Assembly (NCBI RefSeq): GCF_001722335.1
Contig: NZ_MIHA01000015.1
Coordinates: 1-64,000, forward strand
Length of the DNA stretch: 64,000 nucleotides
Direction of reading: 5' to 3'
DNA from: Mycolicibacterium flavescens
GTDB taxonomy: Bacteria > Actinomycetota > Actinomycetes > Mycobacteriales > Mycobacteriaceae
How positions within the stretch are numbered: the first letter of the stretch is position 1; the number at the start of each line of letters is the position of its first letter. The notes beneath the pieces are model-generated. The model was not told the DNA's origin. It made no database searches and was given only the letters and a program-made list of their open reading frames with translations. Made by a program: the position numbers and the translations under genes. Of this stretch, positions 52,504 to 61,646 are shown piece by piece.

Positions 52504-53481
52504 ATGACGTGGCTGGTGACCGGCGGTGCCGGATACATCGGCTCGCACGTGGTGCGGGCGCTGACGGCCGCCGACATGCCGGTGGTCGTCATCGACGACC
52601 TGTCCACCGGGCTGGCGCGGTTCGTGCCCGACTCGGTGCCGCTGGTGCGGGGCAGCCTGCTCGACGCCCGGTTGGTCGCCGAGACGCTGACCGAGCACCG
52701 GGTCTCGGGCGTCATCCACGTCGCAGGCTTCAAGTACGCCGGCGTCTCGGTGCAGCGGCCGCTGCACACCTACGAGCAGAACGTCTCGGCGATGGTGACG
52801 CTGCTTCAGGCGATGGAGGCGGCAGGCGCGGACAAGCTGGTGTTCTCCTCGAGTGCGGCGACCTACGGCACCCCCGACGTCGACCTGGTCACCGAGCAGA
52901 CACCGACCGCGCCCGAATCCCCTTACGGCGTGAGCAAATTGATCGGCGAGTGGATGATCCGCGACGCGGCCCGGGCGTCGGGACTGCGCCACACCAGCCT
53001 GCGCTACTTCAACGTGGTGGGCTCGGGTTCGGCGGAATTGTTCGACGTCAGCCCGCACAACCTGTTCCCGGTCGTGTTCGACATGCTGTGCCGCGGCGAG
53101 ACGCCCCGGATCAACGGCGCCGACTACGCCACCCCGGACGGCACCTGCGTGCGGGACTACGTGCACGTCGCGGACCTGGCGCTGGCGCATGTGGCCGCCG
53201 CGCGGCGGCTGGACGCCGGCGAGTCGCTCGAACCCGTGTACAACCTCGGCAGCGGCAGCGGCACCTCGGTGCGCGAGATCATGACGACGATCCGCGACGT
53301 CACCGGCTTCGACTTCGAACCCCACATCGGTCCGCGCCGGCCCGGTGACCCCGCGCGCATCGTCGCGGCCGGACACCTGGCCGCCCGCGACCTCGACTGG
53401 AAGATGCGGCACACGCTGGAGGACATGGTCCGCTCAGCGTGGGCGGCGCGCCGGCAAGCGGGAGACGCGTATCCGCGGTAA
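52504..53481 (+). CDS. galE: UDP-glucose 4-epimerase family protein
   Basis: A 325-residue extended short-chain dehydrogenase. NAD motif TGGAGYIGSHVV at residues 6-17, catalytic Ser in FSSSAATYG, YxxxK in SPYGVSKLIGEW and the GalE block LRYFNVVGS. It interconverts UDP-glucose and UDP-galactose or a close analogue, feeding the galactan of the cell wall. The homologous position in M. tuberculosis is occupied by galE1 (Rv3634c). The ATG at 52504 follows GGGGATGTGAC. Confidence 0.9.
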   Translation: MTWLVTGGAGYIGSHVVRALTAADMPVVVIDDLSTGLARFVPDSVPLVRGSLLDARLVAETLTEHRVSGVIHVAGFKYAGVSVQRPLHTYEQNVSAMVTLLQAMEAAGADKLVFSSSAATYGTPDVDLVTEQTPTAPESPYGVSKLIGEWMIRDAARASGLRHTSLRYFNVVGSGSAELFDVSPHNLFPVVFDMLCRGETPRINGADYATPDGTCVRDYVHVADLALAHVAAARRLDAGESLEPVYNLGSGSGTSVREIMTTIRDVTGFDFEPHIGPRRPGDPARIVAAGHLAARDLDWKMRHTLEDMVRSAWAARRQAGDAYPR

Positions 53482-55243
53482 CTCCTGGGTCGCCCGCACC
53501 GCCGCCGCACTGATCGTCGTGCAGTTGGTGGTGCGCGCCGTGCTGGCGTTCGGCGGCTACTTCTACTGGGACGACCTGATCCTGATCGGCCGGGCCGGCA
53601 CCCAGAACCTGCTGTCGCCGGCCTACCTGTTCGACGACCACGACGGCCACGTCATGCCCGCGGCGTTCCTGGTCGCCGGCGCGATCACGCGGTTGGCGCC
53701 GCTGCAGTGGGCCGGCCCGGCGATCAGCCTGCTGGTGCTGCAGGCGTTGGCGTCGCTGGCGCTGCTGCGCGCCCTGCACGTCATCCTGGGGTGGCGACCA
53801 GTGCTGTTGGTGCCGTTGACGTTCGCGCTGTTCACCCCGCTGGCGGTGCCCGGGTTCGCGTGGTGGGCGGCGGCGCTGAACTCACTGCCGATGCTGGCCG
53901 CGCTGGCGTGGGTGTGCGGTGATGCGATCCTGCTGCAGCGCACCGGGAACCGGCGCTACGCGGTGACGGGTCTGCTGGTGTACGTGGGCGGGCTGTTGTT
54001 CTTCGAGAAGGCCGCTGTGATCCCGTTCGTCGCGTTCGCGGTCACGGCGCTGCTGGCGTACGTGACGGGTACGGCGCCACTGGCGACCGTGTGGCGCAGA
54101 GGTATTCGGCTGTGGGTGCCTGCCCTGGCGGTGACGGCGGCGTGGGTCGCGGTGTATCTGGCGGTCGTCGACCAGAAGCGGTGGAGCTTCGATCTGTCGA
54201 TGACGACCGAGCTGCTGGCGCGGTCGATCAGCCACGGCATCGTCCCGGGGCTGGTCGGCGGCCCGTGGGAGTGGCAGCGGTGGGCGCCGGCATCGCCGTG
54301 GGGCACGCCGCCGGTCGCGGCGATGGTGCTGGGCTGGGTTGCGCTGGCGGCGATGGTCGCGGTGACGGTGCTGCGCAAGCAGCGGATCGCGGCGGTGTGG
54401 ATGGTGGCGGTCGGGTATGCGCTGGCGTGCCAGATCCCGATCTACCTGATGCGTTCGTCGCAGTTCACCGCGCTCGAACTGGCGCAGACCCTGCGCTACC
54501 TGCCGGATCTGGTCGTCGTACTGGCGCTGCTGGCCGCGGTCGGGTTGTGCGCGCCGAACCGGGAGCGGGCGCGGTGGCTCGACGCGTCGCGGGCGCGCAC
54601 GGCGGTGGTCACCGTCGCGGTTACGGCCTTCGTGGTGAGCAGCCTGTATTCGACGGCGACGTTTTTGACCAGTTGGCGCGACAACCCCGCGCAGCCGTAT
54701 CTGCAGAACGCGGTCGCCGGGTTGGGTGCGGCCGCGGCGGCATCGGATGCGCCGATGCTCGACCAGGAGGTCGACCCGATGGTGCTGCAGCGGGTGGTGG
54801 GCCCGGAGAACCGGATCAGTCACATGTTCGCGCTGGTTCGCGAGCGGCCCGAATTTGACTCGGCGACAACAGATCTGCGAATGCTGGACAGTACCGGTGC
54901 GGTGGTGGACGCGAAGGTGACCTGGGTGCGCAGCATCGTGCCGGGGCCGGCGCCGGACTGCGGGTACCTGGTGCAGCCGGAGACGCCGGTGCGGATTCCA
55001 CTCGACGGTCCGCTGCTGCCCGCGGACTGGACCGCCGAGATCAACTACCTGGCCAACAGCGACGGCTCGCTGACGATGGCGCTGTCGGAGGGCCCTGAGG
55101 TGAAGGTGCCGGTGCGGCCGGGCCTGAACCGGGTGTTCGTCCGGCTGCCCGGCGCCGGCGACGCGATCACGGTGGCGGCGAACACCGCCGCGCTGTCGGT
55201 GTGCATCGCGGCGGGCCCGGTCGGATTCGTGGCACCGAGGTAG
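53345..55243 (+). CDS. Large polytopic membrane protein (Rv3635 family)
   Basis: Up to 632 residues with about 12 transmembrane helices and a C-terminal extracytoplasmic domain. Conserved blocks include GGYFYWDDLILIGRAGTQNLLSPAYLFDDHDGH, in which the DD pair after the first helix resembles GT-C glycosyltransferases, and LPADWTAEINYLANSDGSLTMALS. The start is unresolved: GTG 53345 lies deep inside galE, and no other ATG/GTG/TTG codon precedes the first helix in this frame (the next, GTG 53518, would cut it). The true N-terminus is probably near RIRGNSWVARTAAAL. A cell-envelope glycan role is inferred. Confidence 0.78.
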   Translation: MTPRASSRPDTWPPATSTGRCGTRWRTWSAQRGRRAGKRETRIRGNSWVARTAAALIVVQLVVRAVLAFGGYFYWDDLILIGRAGTQNLLSPAYLFDDHDGHVMPAAFLVAGAITRLAPLQWAGPAISLLVLQALASLALLRALHVILGWRPVLLVPLTFALFTPLAVPGFAWWAAALNSLPMLAALAWVCGDAILLQRTGNRRYAVTGLLVYVGGLLFFEKAAVIPFVAFAVTALLAYVTGTAPLATVWRRGIRLWVPALAVTAAWVAVYLAVVDQKRWSFDLSMTTELLARSISHGIVPGLVGGPWEWQRWAPASPWGTPPVAAMVLGWVALAAMVAVTVLRKQRIAAVWMVAVGYALACQIPIYLMRSSQFTALELAQTLRYLPDLVVVLALLAAVGLCAPNRERARWLDASRARTAVVTVAVTAFVVSSLYSTATFLTSWRDNPAQPYLQNAVAGLGAAAAASDAPMLDQEVDPMVLQRVVGPENRISHMFALVRERPEFDSATTDLRMLDSTGAVVDAKVTWVRSIVPGPAPDCGYLVQPETPVRIPLDGPLLPADWTAEINYLANSDGSLTMALSEGPEVKVPVRPGLNRVFVRLPGAGDAITVAANTAALSVCIAAGPVGFVAPR

Positions 55244-55267
55244 TCAGGCCGCTGCGATAATCGGACG

Positions 55268-57469
55268 GTGGGTTCGATCGATGCCTTCCTCGCGACCTGG
55301 TCCAGCGCACGCCAGACCTACGGCGAGGGCACACCGCAGACCGGCGCCCAGTACGACAACAGCAGCCGGCTGACCGCGCTCGCCTCTGACCTGGAGGGCG
55401 CCGCACCGGGCTCGCGGTGGACCGGCAGCGCGGCGGACAATTACGGTGCCGTCAAAACCGAGCACCGACGGGTGATCGGTGCACTGGCTGACCTCGACCG
55501 GCGACTCGCCACCGAGGTCGACAACTCGGCGCGATCGGTTGACGCGGGCCGGCGCAATCTCGAGGAACTGCGCACCTGGGTGATCGACGCGGCCAACAGC
55601 GTGCCGCCCGGCAAGAACGCCGAGACCCTGCGTATGGCGATCGCGCAGAAGGGTCTTGCGCAGCTGCAGGAGATCGTCCAACAGTCCAACACCGAATCCA
55701 ACGCCACCGCCCAACGCATTCAGGCGCTGAAGGGCGAGTTCGAGGCGCTCGGCAATCAGAAGTTCGCCAAGGAAGGCGGCGGGGGCGACGTTCTCGACGA
55801 CAAGGCCGCTGAAGACACGAAGAAGCGGGCCGAAGAGGACGTCGAGCAGGCGCTCAAGGAAGGCGACAAGGACGCGGCGGGTCGCGTGCAGGCCGTGTTG
55901 GACACGATCACTCCCGAACAACTCTCCGGAGCCACGCCGCTGTCTGCGGAACAGAGCGCCTATCTGAGCCAGATGCAGCATCAGCAGAAGGACATGAGCG
56001 TCGCGGACCTGAAGGCCGCCGAGGACCGACTGGGTGACAACGGGCGGATCATCGGCGACTCGTGGCAGCTGATGACCAACGACGACATCGATTTCCCGAA
56101 CGCCGAAACCGGTCAGATCGCCCCCGATGAGAAGAAGTTCGAGAACCTGCCGCAGAGCGTGCAGGACGCGATCAAGTCTCCCGGATTGCTGCACGACCGC
56201 CAGATGTCGGACATCGCCGCGATCGTCAAAGACGGGGACGCGAAGTTCCAGAACGGCACCGAAATCGATCGCGAGATGATGCGCAAAGCCGACCGCATGA
56301 TGGATGCCCCGCTGTTCGAGAAGAGTACCGGCCAGCCGGGCGACGGCTCACGCCCACAATATGACGTTGTGCTGCAGGACATCTTCGACTCCGCGGGCCG
56401 TGACCACCAGATCGTGCACGACCACATCACCGGCACGCACGGCGACGACGGCCAGGACTTCATGATGGATGTCAGCACGCATGAGTGGAACGATGACGGG
56501 AAGGCCGCCGGCGGGCTGTTCGAATGGACGAAGGACGCGAACAACCCGATCGCCGCCGAGACGGCCAACGTCTACGCCGAATTCCTGGGGCGCGAGAGCG
56601 ACAACCTGCTGGCGATCGACGGCAACCGCCAGATCGGCGACATCAATCCCGAACTGGTCAAGGCGTTCTCCAACGGTTTGATGCCGTACCAGGAGGAGTT
56701 GGTCGAAGAGAATCCTTCGGTGGACACCGCCTTCGAGCCGCTTGACGATCTCGGGAGCTCGATGGACAAGACCAAGGGCCTGTTCGCAGTCATCGACTCG
56801 CAGCCTGATGCAGCGCGCGAATTCAACGAGGCGGCGTACAGGAAGGCCTTGGCCATGCAGGAGTCGTTCGCACAACTGGCTCGCGAGAATCCCGGCCTCA
56901 CCGGATTCGACAAGCGACTCGACGACCTGCAGAGCTCAGCAAGGATGCTTTCGGTGATCGACGGTGGCATGCATCAGGAAACGTTGTCGAACATCGAGAA
57001 CGGAAAAATGAACGCAGAGCAGGCGCTGGAGAATGCGAAGCAGTCACACGAGTTCAAGAAGGACATCTTGCGCAGCATCTTCTCCTACGGCCCAGGTGGG
57101 GATCTGGTGACCAACTCGATGGCCGACCTACTCGCTGGTCGTGAGCCGGATCCCGCGGATTTCAGATTCAACCCCGATGGGACAGTGAGCGATATCGGAC
57201 TGTCCCAAACACAGCTGTCGGTACAGCATCAGATCACCAATGCTCAGTACACCGTCGCGAACCAGTTCATCGAACAGGGGAATCCGTTCATCGATCCGCA
57301 ATTCTTCAACGCCGATGGTTCGCTGAAGTCGCCAGGACAAATCGATCCCGGCAGCTGGAGTCAGTATGACGCACAGCTGACCGCGGCAATGGCCCAGTAC
57401 ACGCAGATCAACAGCATGCTTGGCAAGTTTGCCGACACGTTCGGTCTCATTGGCGGTCCGCAGAAGTGA
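55268..57469 (+). CDS. WXG100-like large protein with C-terminal domain shared with downstream lipoproteins
   Basis: A 733-residue soluble, highly charged protein. Residues 1-110 form a helical hairpin with WTG at 51-53 (GSRWTGSAADNYG), as in WXG100/ESX substrates; no clear YxxxD/E export motif follows it. Residues about 120-210 are coiled coil. Residues about 210-390 resemble mycobacterial proteins annotated as TPR-repeat-region proteins. Residues about 400-725 are homologous to all three lipoproteins that follow: THEWNDDGKAAGGLFEW near 404, and GNPFIDPQFF plus WSQYDAQLT near 671-704. The GTG at 55268 follows GATAAT (55256-55261) by six bases, so the block has its own leaderless promoter. 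Type VII secretion and an effector role are inference. Confidence 0.8.
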   Translation: MGSIDAFLATWSSARQTYGEGTPQTGAQYDNSSRLTALASDLEGAAPGSRWTGSAADNYGAVKTEHRRVIGALADLDRRLATEVDNSARSVDAGRRNLEELRTWVIDAANSVPPGKNAETLRMAIAQKGLAQLQEIVQQSNTESNATAQRIQALKGEFEALGNQKFAKEGGGGDVLDDKAAEDTKKRAEEDVEQALKEGDKDAAGRVQAVLDTITPEQLSGATPLSAEQSAYLSQMQHQQKDMSVADLKAAEDRLGDNGRIIGDSWQLMTNDDIDFPNAETGQIAPDEKKFENLPQSVQDAIKSPGLLHDRQMSDIAAIVKDGDAKFQNGTEIDREMMRKADRMMDAPLFEKSTGQPGDGSRPQYDVVLQDIFDSAGRDHQIVHDHITGTHGDDGQDFMMDVSTHEWNDDGKAAGGLFEWTKDANNPIAAETANVYAEFLGRESDNLLAIDGNRQIGDINPELVKAFSNGLMPYQEELVEENPSVDTAFEPLDDLGSSMDKTKGLFAVIDSQPDAAREFNEAAYRKALAMQESFAQLARENPGLTGFDKRLDDLQSSARMLSVIDGGMHQETLSNIENGKMNAEQALENAKQSHEFKKDILRSIFSYGPGGDLVTNSMADLLAGREPDPADFRFNPDGTVSDIGLSQTQLSVQHQITNAQYTVANQFIEQGNPFIDPQFFNADGSLKSPGQIDPGSWSQYDAQLTAAMAQYTQINSMLGKFADTFGLIGGPQK

Positions 57470-58410
57470 CATCCGTAGCCCGAGTGCGGCCGCTGAGAAT
57501 TCTGCTCATGATGATCACAGCGTCGGGTCTGGTCCTCGGGTGCACATCGCACCACGAGCCCGAGTTGCCGTCGAGCACGGACACCGCCGCCATCGCTGAG
57601 CGCGTCACGGGGTCTGACGGTCCCATCTTTCTGCGGGACATCGCCTCCACTGAATGGCAGGATGACGGCCGTCGCGCTGGAGATCTCTTCGCGTGGATTC
57701 CGCAGAATGCGCAGTCGAGCGATCGCCAGACTGCGACCCGTGCCGGAGAGTCGGCACACGCAATCGCGTCGTTCATCGCCGACGAGAAGGATGCGCTCGA
57801 CGGTGCGCCCGCTAATTCCGCTCTCTGGCAGAGCTTTGCCCGCAGTCTGACGCCTTACCTCGGTGCGATGGTGGGAGACGAGCGAGGCATCGCCGGCTTT
57901 CCTCCGCTCGATGGTCTCGACTCGGCGATGCGCCGCACCGCCGCCGTCTTCGCGATGATGCACAGAGATCCCGAAGCCATCCGGCTCTTCACCGAAGCCG
58001 CTACCGAGCGTGCGCACACATTCGAAACTGGCTTCGCTGAAACAGCGGCGGCAGAACCGACGCTGACTCGCAGCGGCGATGCCCTAGAGGACCTGATGCG
58101 GGCAGCTCGGTTACGAGGCCTTCTCGCCGCCGGTGCCCATATCGCCGATCCGGAGTCGCCCGTAGCGACGCCGATGCACGCGCAGACCGAAGTGATGTAT
58201 CAGGTGGCCTCGCGGTCCGCGCGCCCCGGCAACCCGCACATCAGTCCGGAATTCTTCCGCGACGGGCGGCTGCTCTCACCGGAGGAGATCCCTGAAAGCA
58301 ACTGGAGTATCTACGACAGCCAACTGACCGTGTACCTGGCGCCTTTCAGACAGATCAGTGACGCGATCCGCCAGTTCGGCCAAAGATTCGTCGTCGTCGC
58401 CGACCAATGA
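57466..58410 (+). CDS. Lipoprotein 1 of the tandem family
   Basis: A 314-residue predicted lipoprotein. The signal peptide (positive RVRPLR then a hydrophobic core) ends VLGC with Cys26. The mature domain carries STEWQDDGRRAGDLFAW (about 63-79), LTPYLGAMVGDERGIAGF, MYQVASRSARPGNPHISPEFFRDG and WSIYDSQLTVYL near the end. These blocks align in order with residues about 400-725 of the upstream protein. Its GTG overlaps the upstream stop (GTGA). It is the most diverged of the three paralogues. No enzymatic motif is visible. Confidence 0.82.
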   Translation: MTSVARVRPLRILLMMITASGLVLGCTSHHEPELPSSTDTAAIAERVTGSDGPIFLRDIASTEWQDDGRRAGDLFAWIPQNAQSSDRQTATRAGESAHAIASFIADEKDALDGAPANSALWQSFARSLTPYLGAMVGDERGIAGFPPLDGLDSAMRRTAAVFAMMHRDPEAIRLFTEAATERAHTFETGFAETAAAEPTLTRSGDALEDLMRAARLRGLLAAGAHIADPESPVATPMHAQTEVMYQVASRSARPGNPHISPEFFRDGRLLSPEEIPESNWSIYDSQLTVYLAPFRQISDAIRQFGQRFVVVADQ

Positions 58411-59351
58411 ACGTCATGCGACGTAGCGGAAAGTGGCTCGCGGTTCTGACCGCCATGGCGGTGCTGAACGGCTGTCAGCTGTTCGACTTTGGCAGGCCCA
58501 ATCTTCCTCCGAGCGGAGATCCTGCCGCCGTCGTCGACCGCGTATCAGGCCCAGACGGTCAGCGCTTTCTACTCGAAATCACCTCCGCATCATGGGAAGA
58601 CAACGGCCGCCGTGCGGGCGAGCTATTCGCCTGGATACCGCGCGGTGCCCAGTCGGACGACCCCGCTACCTCGGCCCGCGCCGCCGAGACGGCGCATGCC
58701 ATCGCGTCGTTTCTAGCGGACGACCGCGACCAGATTGCCGACTCTCCAGACAATCCCGCGCTGTGGCGGTCCTTCACCGACAGTCTGATTCCGTACCTCG
58801 GGGCAATGGTCGGCGACGACCGAGGCATCGCGGGCTTCGCTCCGTTGGACGGTCTCGAGTCTCCGATGCGTCGCACGGCTTCACTGTTCGCAGCGATGAC
58901 CAAAGACAGCGAGGCCAACCGCGCCTGGGTCGACGCCGCCGACGCCAAAGCGCTCGAGTACGAGCAGGCGTTCGCCAAAGCCGCAGTAGCCGAACCGTTG
59001 CTTGCCGACAGAGGCGTTGCCCAGCGAGACCTATTGCGGGCTGCCCGGCTCCGGAGCCTGGTCGCGACCGGTGATCACCTCACGAATCCGGAGTCCCCGA
59101 CACCGATCTCGACCGCGGGAGAAATCGAGATCAAGTACCAAGTGGCAGCATTGACCGCTCGTGATGACGACCCGCACATCAATGAAGAATTCTTTCGAGA
59201 CGGCCGCCTCCTGCCACTCAGCGACATACCGGACAGCTATCGGAGCATCTACGACAGCCAACTCACCGTGTACCTCACGCCGTGGCCGCGCATCCGCGAA
59301 GCGGTAGCCCAATTCGGACGTACCTACAACAGGATCGCAAACGGACAGTGA
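58407..59351 (+). CDS. Lipoprotein 2 of the tandem family
   Basis: A 314-residue paralogue of lipoprotein 1. The signal peptide MNVMRRSGKWLAVLTAMAVL ends NGC (Cys23); the Asn before Gly is unusual for a lipobox but tolerated. It shares SASWEDNGRRAGELFAWIPR, LIPYLGAMVGDDRGIAGF and YRSIYDSQLTVYLTPW. It starts with an ATGA overlap with the first lipoprotein. DNA at 58881-59075 is almost identical to 59835-60029 in the third copy, while flanks are more diverged, which suggests gene conversion. Confidence 0.82.
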   Translation: MNVMRRSGKWLAVLTAMAVLNGCQLFDFGRPNLPPSGDPAAVVDRVSGPDGQRFLLEITSASWEDNGRRAGELFAWIPRGAQSDDPATSARAAETAHAIASFLADDRDQIADSPDNPALWRSFTDSLIPYLGAMVGDDRGIAGFAPLDGLESPMRRTASLFAAMTKDSEANRAWVDAADAKALEYEQAFAKAAVAEPLLADRGVAQRDLLRAARLRSLVATGDHLTNPESPTPISTAGEIEIKYQVAALTARDDDPHINEEFFRDGRLLPLSDIPDSYRSIYDSQLTVYLTPWPRIREAVAQFGRTYNRIANGQ

Positions 59352-59357
59352 TGCAGG

Positions 59358-60305
59358 ATGGGTACCGGTACCTGTATGCGTGCACCCGGTTGGATAACTG
59401 CCGCCGTCGCTCTGGTTGGCCTGATCGCTGCCTGCACGTCGGACCGTGCGCCCGAACTCCCACCGAGCAGCGACACGGCGGTCATTGCCGCCCGCGTCAT
59501 GGGCGCCGAGGGGCAGGCGTTTCTATCGGACCTCCTTGCCGCGTCGTGGGACGACGACGGCCGCCGTGCGGGTGAGCTATTCGCCTGGATCCCGCGCGAC
59601 GCTCAATCTGACGACCCCGCTGCGGCGACCCGTGCCGGCGAGACAGCGCACGCGATCGCGTCGTTCCTGGCCGACGAACGCGACACCATCGCGGAGACCC
59701 CAGCCAATTCCGACCTGTGGCGATCCTTCGCTGACAGCCTGATCCCGTACCTGGGTGCGCTCGTCGGCGATGACCGACGCATATCCGGCTTCGCCTCCCT
59801 GGATGGGCTTAACTCTCAGATGCGCCGCGCAGCCTCACTGTTCGCAGCGATGACGAAAGACAGCGAGGCCAACCGCGCCTGGGTCGACGCCGCCGACGCC
59901 AAGGCGCTTGAGTACGAGCAGGCGTTCGCCAAAGCCGCGGTAGCCGATCCTTTGCAGGCGGACAGCGGGGATGCTCAACGAGACCTATTGCGGGCTGCCC
60001 GACTTCGGAGCCTGGTCGCGACCGGTGATCGACTGGCGAATCCCGATGCGCCCCGGCCCGTCCCGACGTACGCCGAGACCGCGGTCATGTATCAGGTGGC
60101 GTCGTTGACGGCCCGTGATGACGACCCCCAGATCAATGAAAAGTTCTTCCGCGACGGGCGTCTGTTACCGATAGACGAGATACCGGAAGAAGACCGATCC
60201 ATCTATCGCGCCCAACTCAGGGTGTATCTCGTCCCTTGGCCACAGATCGGCGCCGCGATCGAGCGGTATGCGCGCACCTACAGCACGATCGCCGACGGAC
60301 AGTGA
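59358..60305 (+). CDS. Lipoprotein 3 of the tandem family
   Basis: A 315-residue paralogue. The signal peptide ends LIAAC (Cys26); an ATG at 59376 would give a more typical short signal peptide. Shared blocks are AASWDDDGRRAGELFAWIPR, SLFAAMTKDSEANRAWVDAAD and DPQINEKFFRDGRLLP. It follows the second lipoprotein by six bases, so all four genes appear to be one transcript. After it, 61 bases without features lead to the next gene. Confidence 0.82.
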   Translation: MGTGTCMRAPGWITAAVALVGLIAACTSDRAPELPPSSDTAVIAARVMGAEGQAFLSDLLAASWDDDGRRAGELFAWIPRDAQSDDPAAATRAGETAHAIASFLADERDTIAETPANSDLWRSFADSLIPYLGALVGDDRRISGFASLDGLNSQMRRAASLFAAMTKDSEANRAWVDAADAKALEYEQAFAKAAVADPLQADSGDAQRDLLRAARLRSLVATGDRLANPDAPRPVPTYAETAVMYQVASLTARDDDPQINEKFFRDGRLLPIDEIPEEDRSIYRAQLRVYLVPWPQIGAAIERYARTYSTIADGQ

Positions 60306-60366
60306 GGTACTTGCTCGATCGCCTGCACCGAAATCATCTGCCGCAGGCGCATGCCACGCTGTCGGT

Positions 60367-60738
60367 ATGACAGATGTGCGCGAACAAGGGCTTCAAGTTT
60401 TCCGTGAATTGCTTCCGGGCGTCCTACCCGACGGTGACGTCGAACTGCCCACCGGCAACTTCGCCGACGAGATGTTCGGGCTGGCCCTGGACAGCGTGTT
60501 CGGGCGCCTGTGGACCCGCGACGGGTTGAGCCGCCGCGACCGCAGTCTCGTCACCCTCGGTGTCCTCATCGCCCTGCGCGCCGACGAAGAACTGAAGCTG
60601 CACTTCAAGATTGCCCGCACCAACGGCCTCAGCGACGCCGAGATCGCCGAAGTCCTCTACCACTGCACCGGCTACACCGGCTTTCCGGCCGCCACCTCCG
60701 CAATGAAAATCGCCGAGGAAACGTTGCGCGAGACATGA
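60367..60738 (+). CDS. Carboxymuconolactone decarboxylase family protein
   Basis: A 123-residue helical protein of the CMD/AhpD-like family (DGLSRRDRSLVTLGVLIALRADEELKLHFKIARTNGLSDAEIAEVLYHCTGYTGFPAATSAM). A single Cys replaces the CxxC of peroxidase AhpD, so it is CMD-type rather than an alkylhydroperoxidase. The ATG at 60367 begins MTDVREQGLQVF. It overlaps the hydrolase start by four bases (ATGA), so they probably act together on a ring-derived substrate, which cannot be named. Confidence 0.85.
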   Translation: MTDVREQGLQVFRELLPGVLPDGDVELPTGNFADEMFGLALDSVFGRLWTRDGLSRRDRSLVTLGVLIALRADEELKLHFKIARTNGLSDAEIAEVLYHCTGYTGFPAATSAMKIAEETLRET

Positions 60739-61646
60739 GCATCGCACCGGTCACCCATCACCGCGTCGCCGTCGACGGCATCGACACCTTCTACCGGCAG
60801 GCGGGTCCGCCCGACGCGCCTGTTGTTCTGCTGCCCCACGGCTACCCGGCGTCGTCGTACGTGTACCGAAATCTGATGGCCGCACTCGGCAAGCGGTGGC
60901 GCCTCGTCGCACCCGACCTGCCCGGATTCGGTTACAGCGCAACCCCTTCAACCGATGACTTCGGCTACACCTTCGAGGCGTACGCGGCGTTCCTGCGGTC
61001 GTTCGTCGACACCCTTGGCCTCCAGCGCTACGCCATCTGGCTGCACGACTACGGCTCGCAGTTCGGTTTCCGGCTGGCGATGTCCGCACCTGACCGCGTC
61101 GCCGGACTCGTCATCCAGAACGGCGACATCTACGCCGACGCGTTCGGCCCGAAATACGACTTCCTCAAACCACTGTGGGAGAACCCCGGACCGGCCTCAC
61201 GCCGCCGCATCGCCGCGCACGTCACCCTCGCCGGGTTCGAGAGCGAGTTCCGCGGCGAACTACCCGCCGACGTCGCCGACCGGATCAGCCCCGACCTGTG
61301 GACGCTGCACTGGTCGCTGATGAACACCCCCGACCGGCTGGCCAACCTCATCCGTCTGCTCGAGGATCAGCCCACCACGCTGGGCTGGTTCCCCGACGAA
61401 CAGGCCTACCTGCGCGAACACCAGCCACCGACGCTGATCGTGTGGGGCCCGCACGACGGCTACATGCCCGAGGAGTCGGCACGCGCCTACCACCGCGACC
61501 TGCCTGACGCGCCGCTGCACCTGCTCGGCGGCGGCCACTGGCTGCTCGAGACGCATCTGGACGAGGTGGTGCCGCTGGTCGACGAATTCCTGCACCGGGC
61601 GTACGGCGCAAAAGACGAGAGCCACCTAGGAGAATCGAACTCCTGA
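60735..61646 (+). CDS. Alpha/beta hydrolase, Asp-nucleophile type, reading into tRNA-Thr
   Basis: A 303-residue hydrolase. Oxyanion motif LPHGYPASSYVYRNL, Asp nucleophile in WLHDYGSQFGFRLA and catalytic His in LGGGHWLLETH, as in haloalkane dehalogenase and epoxide hydrolase relatives. The last codons (SHLGESNS and stop) are read from the antisense strand of the tRNA-Thr 3' end, a 27-bp overlap. The original C-terminus may have been replaced when this DNA joined the tRNA locus. Coupled to the CMD-like gene. Confidence 0.85.
   Translation: MSIAPVTHHRVAVDGIDTFYRQAGPPDAPVVLLPHGYPASSYVYRNLMAALGKRWRLVAPDLPGFGYSATPSTDDFGYTFEAYAAFLRSFVDTLGLQRYAIWLHDYGSQFGFRLAMSAPDRVAGLVIQNGDIYADAFGPKYDFLKPLWENPGPASRRRIAAHVTLAGFESEFRGELPADVADRISPDLWTLHWSLMNTPDRLANLIRLLEDQPTTLGWFPDEQAYLREHQPPTLIVWGPHDGYMPEESARAYHRDLPDAPLHLLGGGHWLLETHLDEVVPLVDEFLHRAYGAKDESHLGESNS

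Noticed and set aside
55244..55267. Possible left attachment site matching the tRNA-Thr 3' end
   Set aside because: I compared this gap and its surroundings with the tRNA 3' end (TTCGATTCTCC region) and found no repeat.
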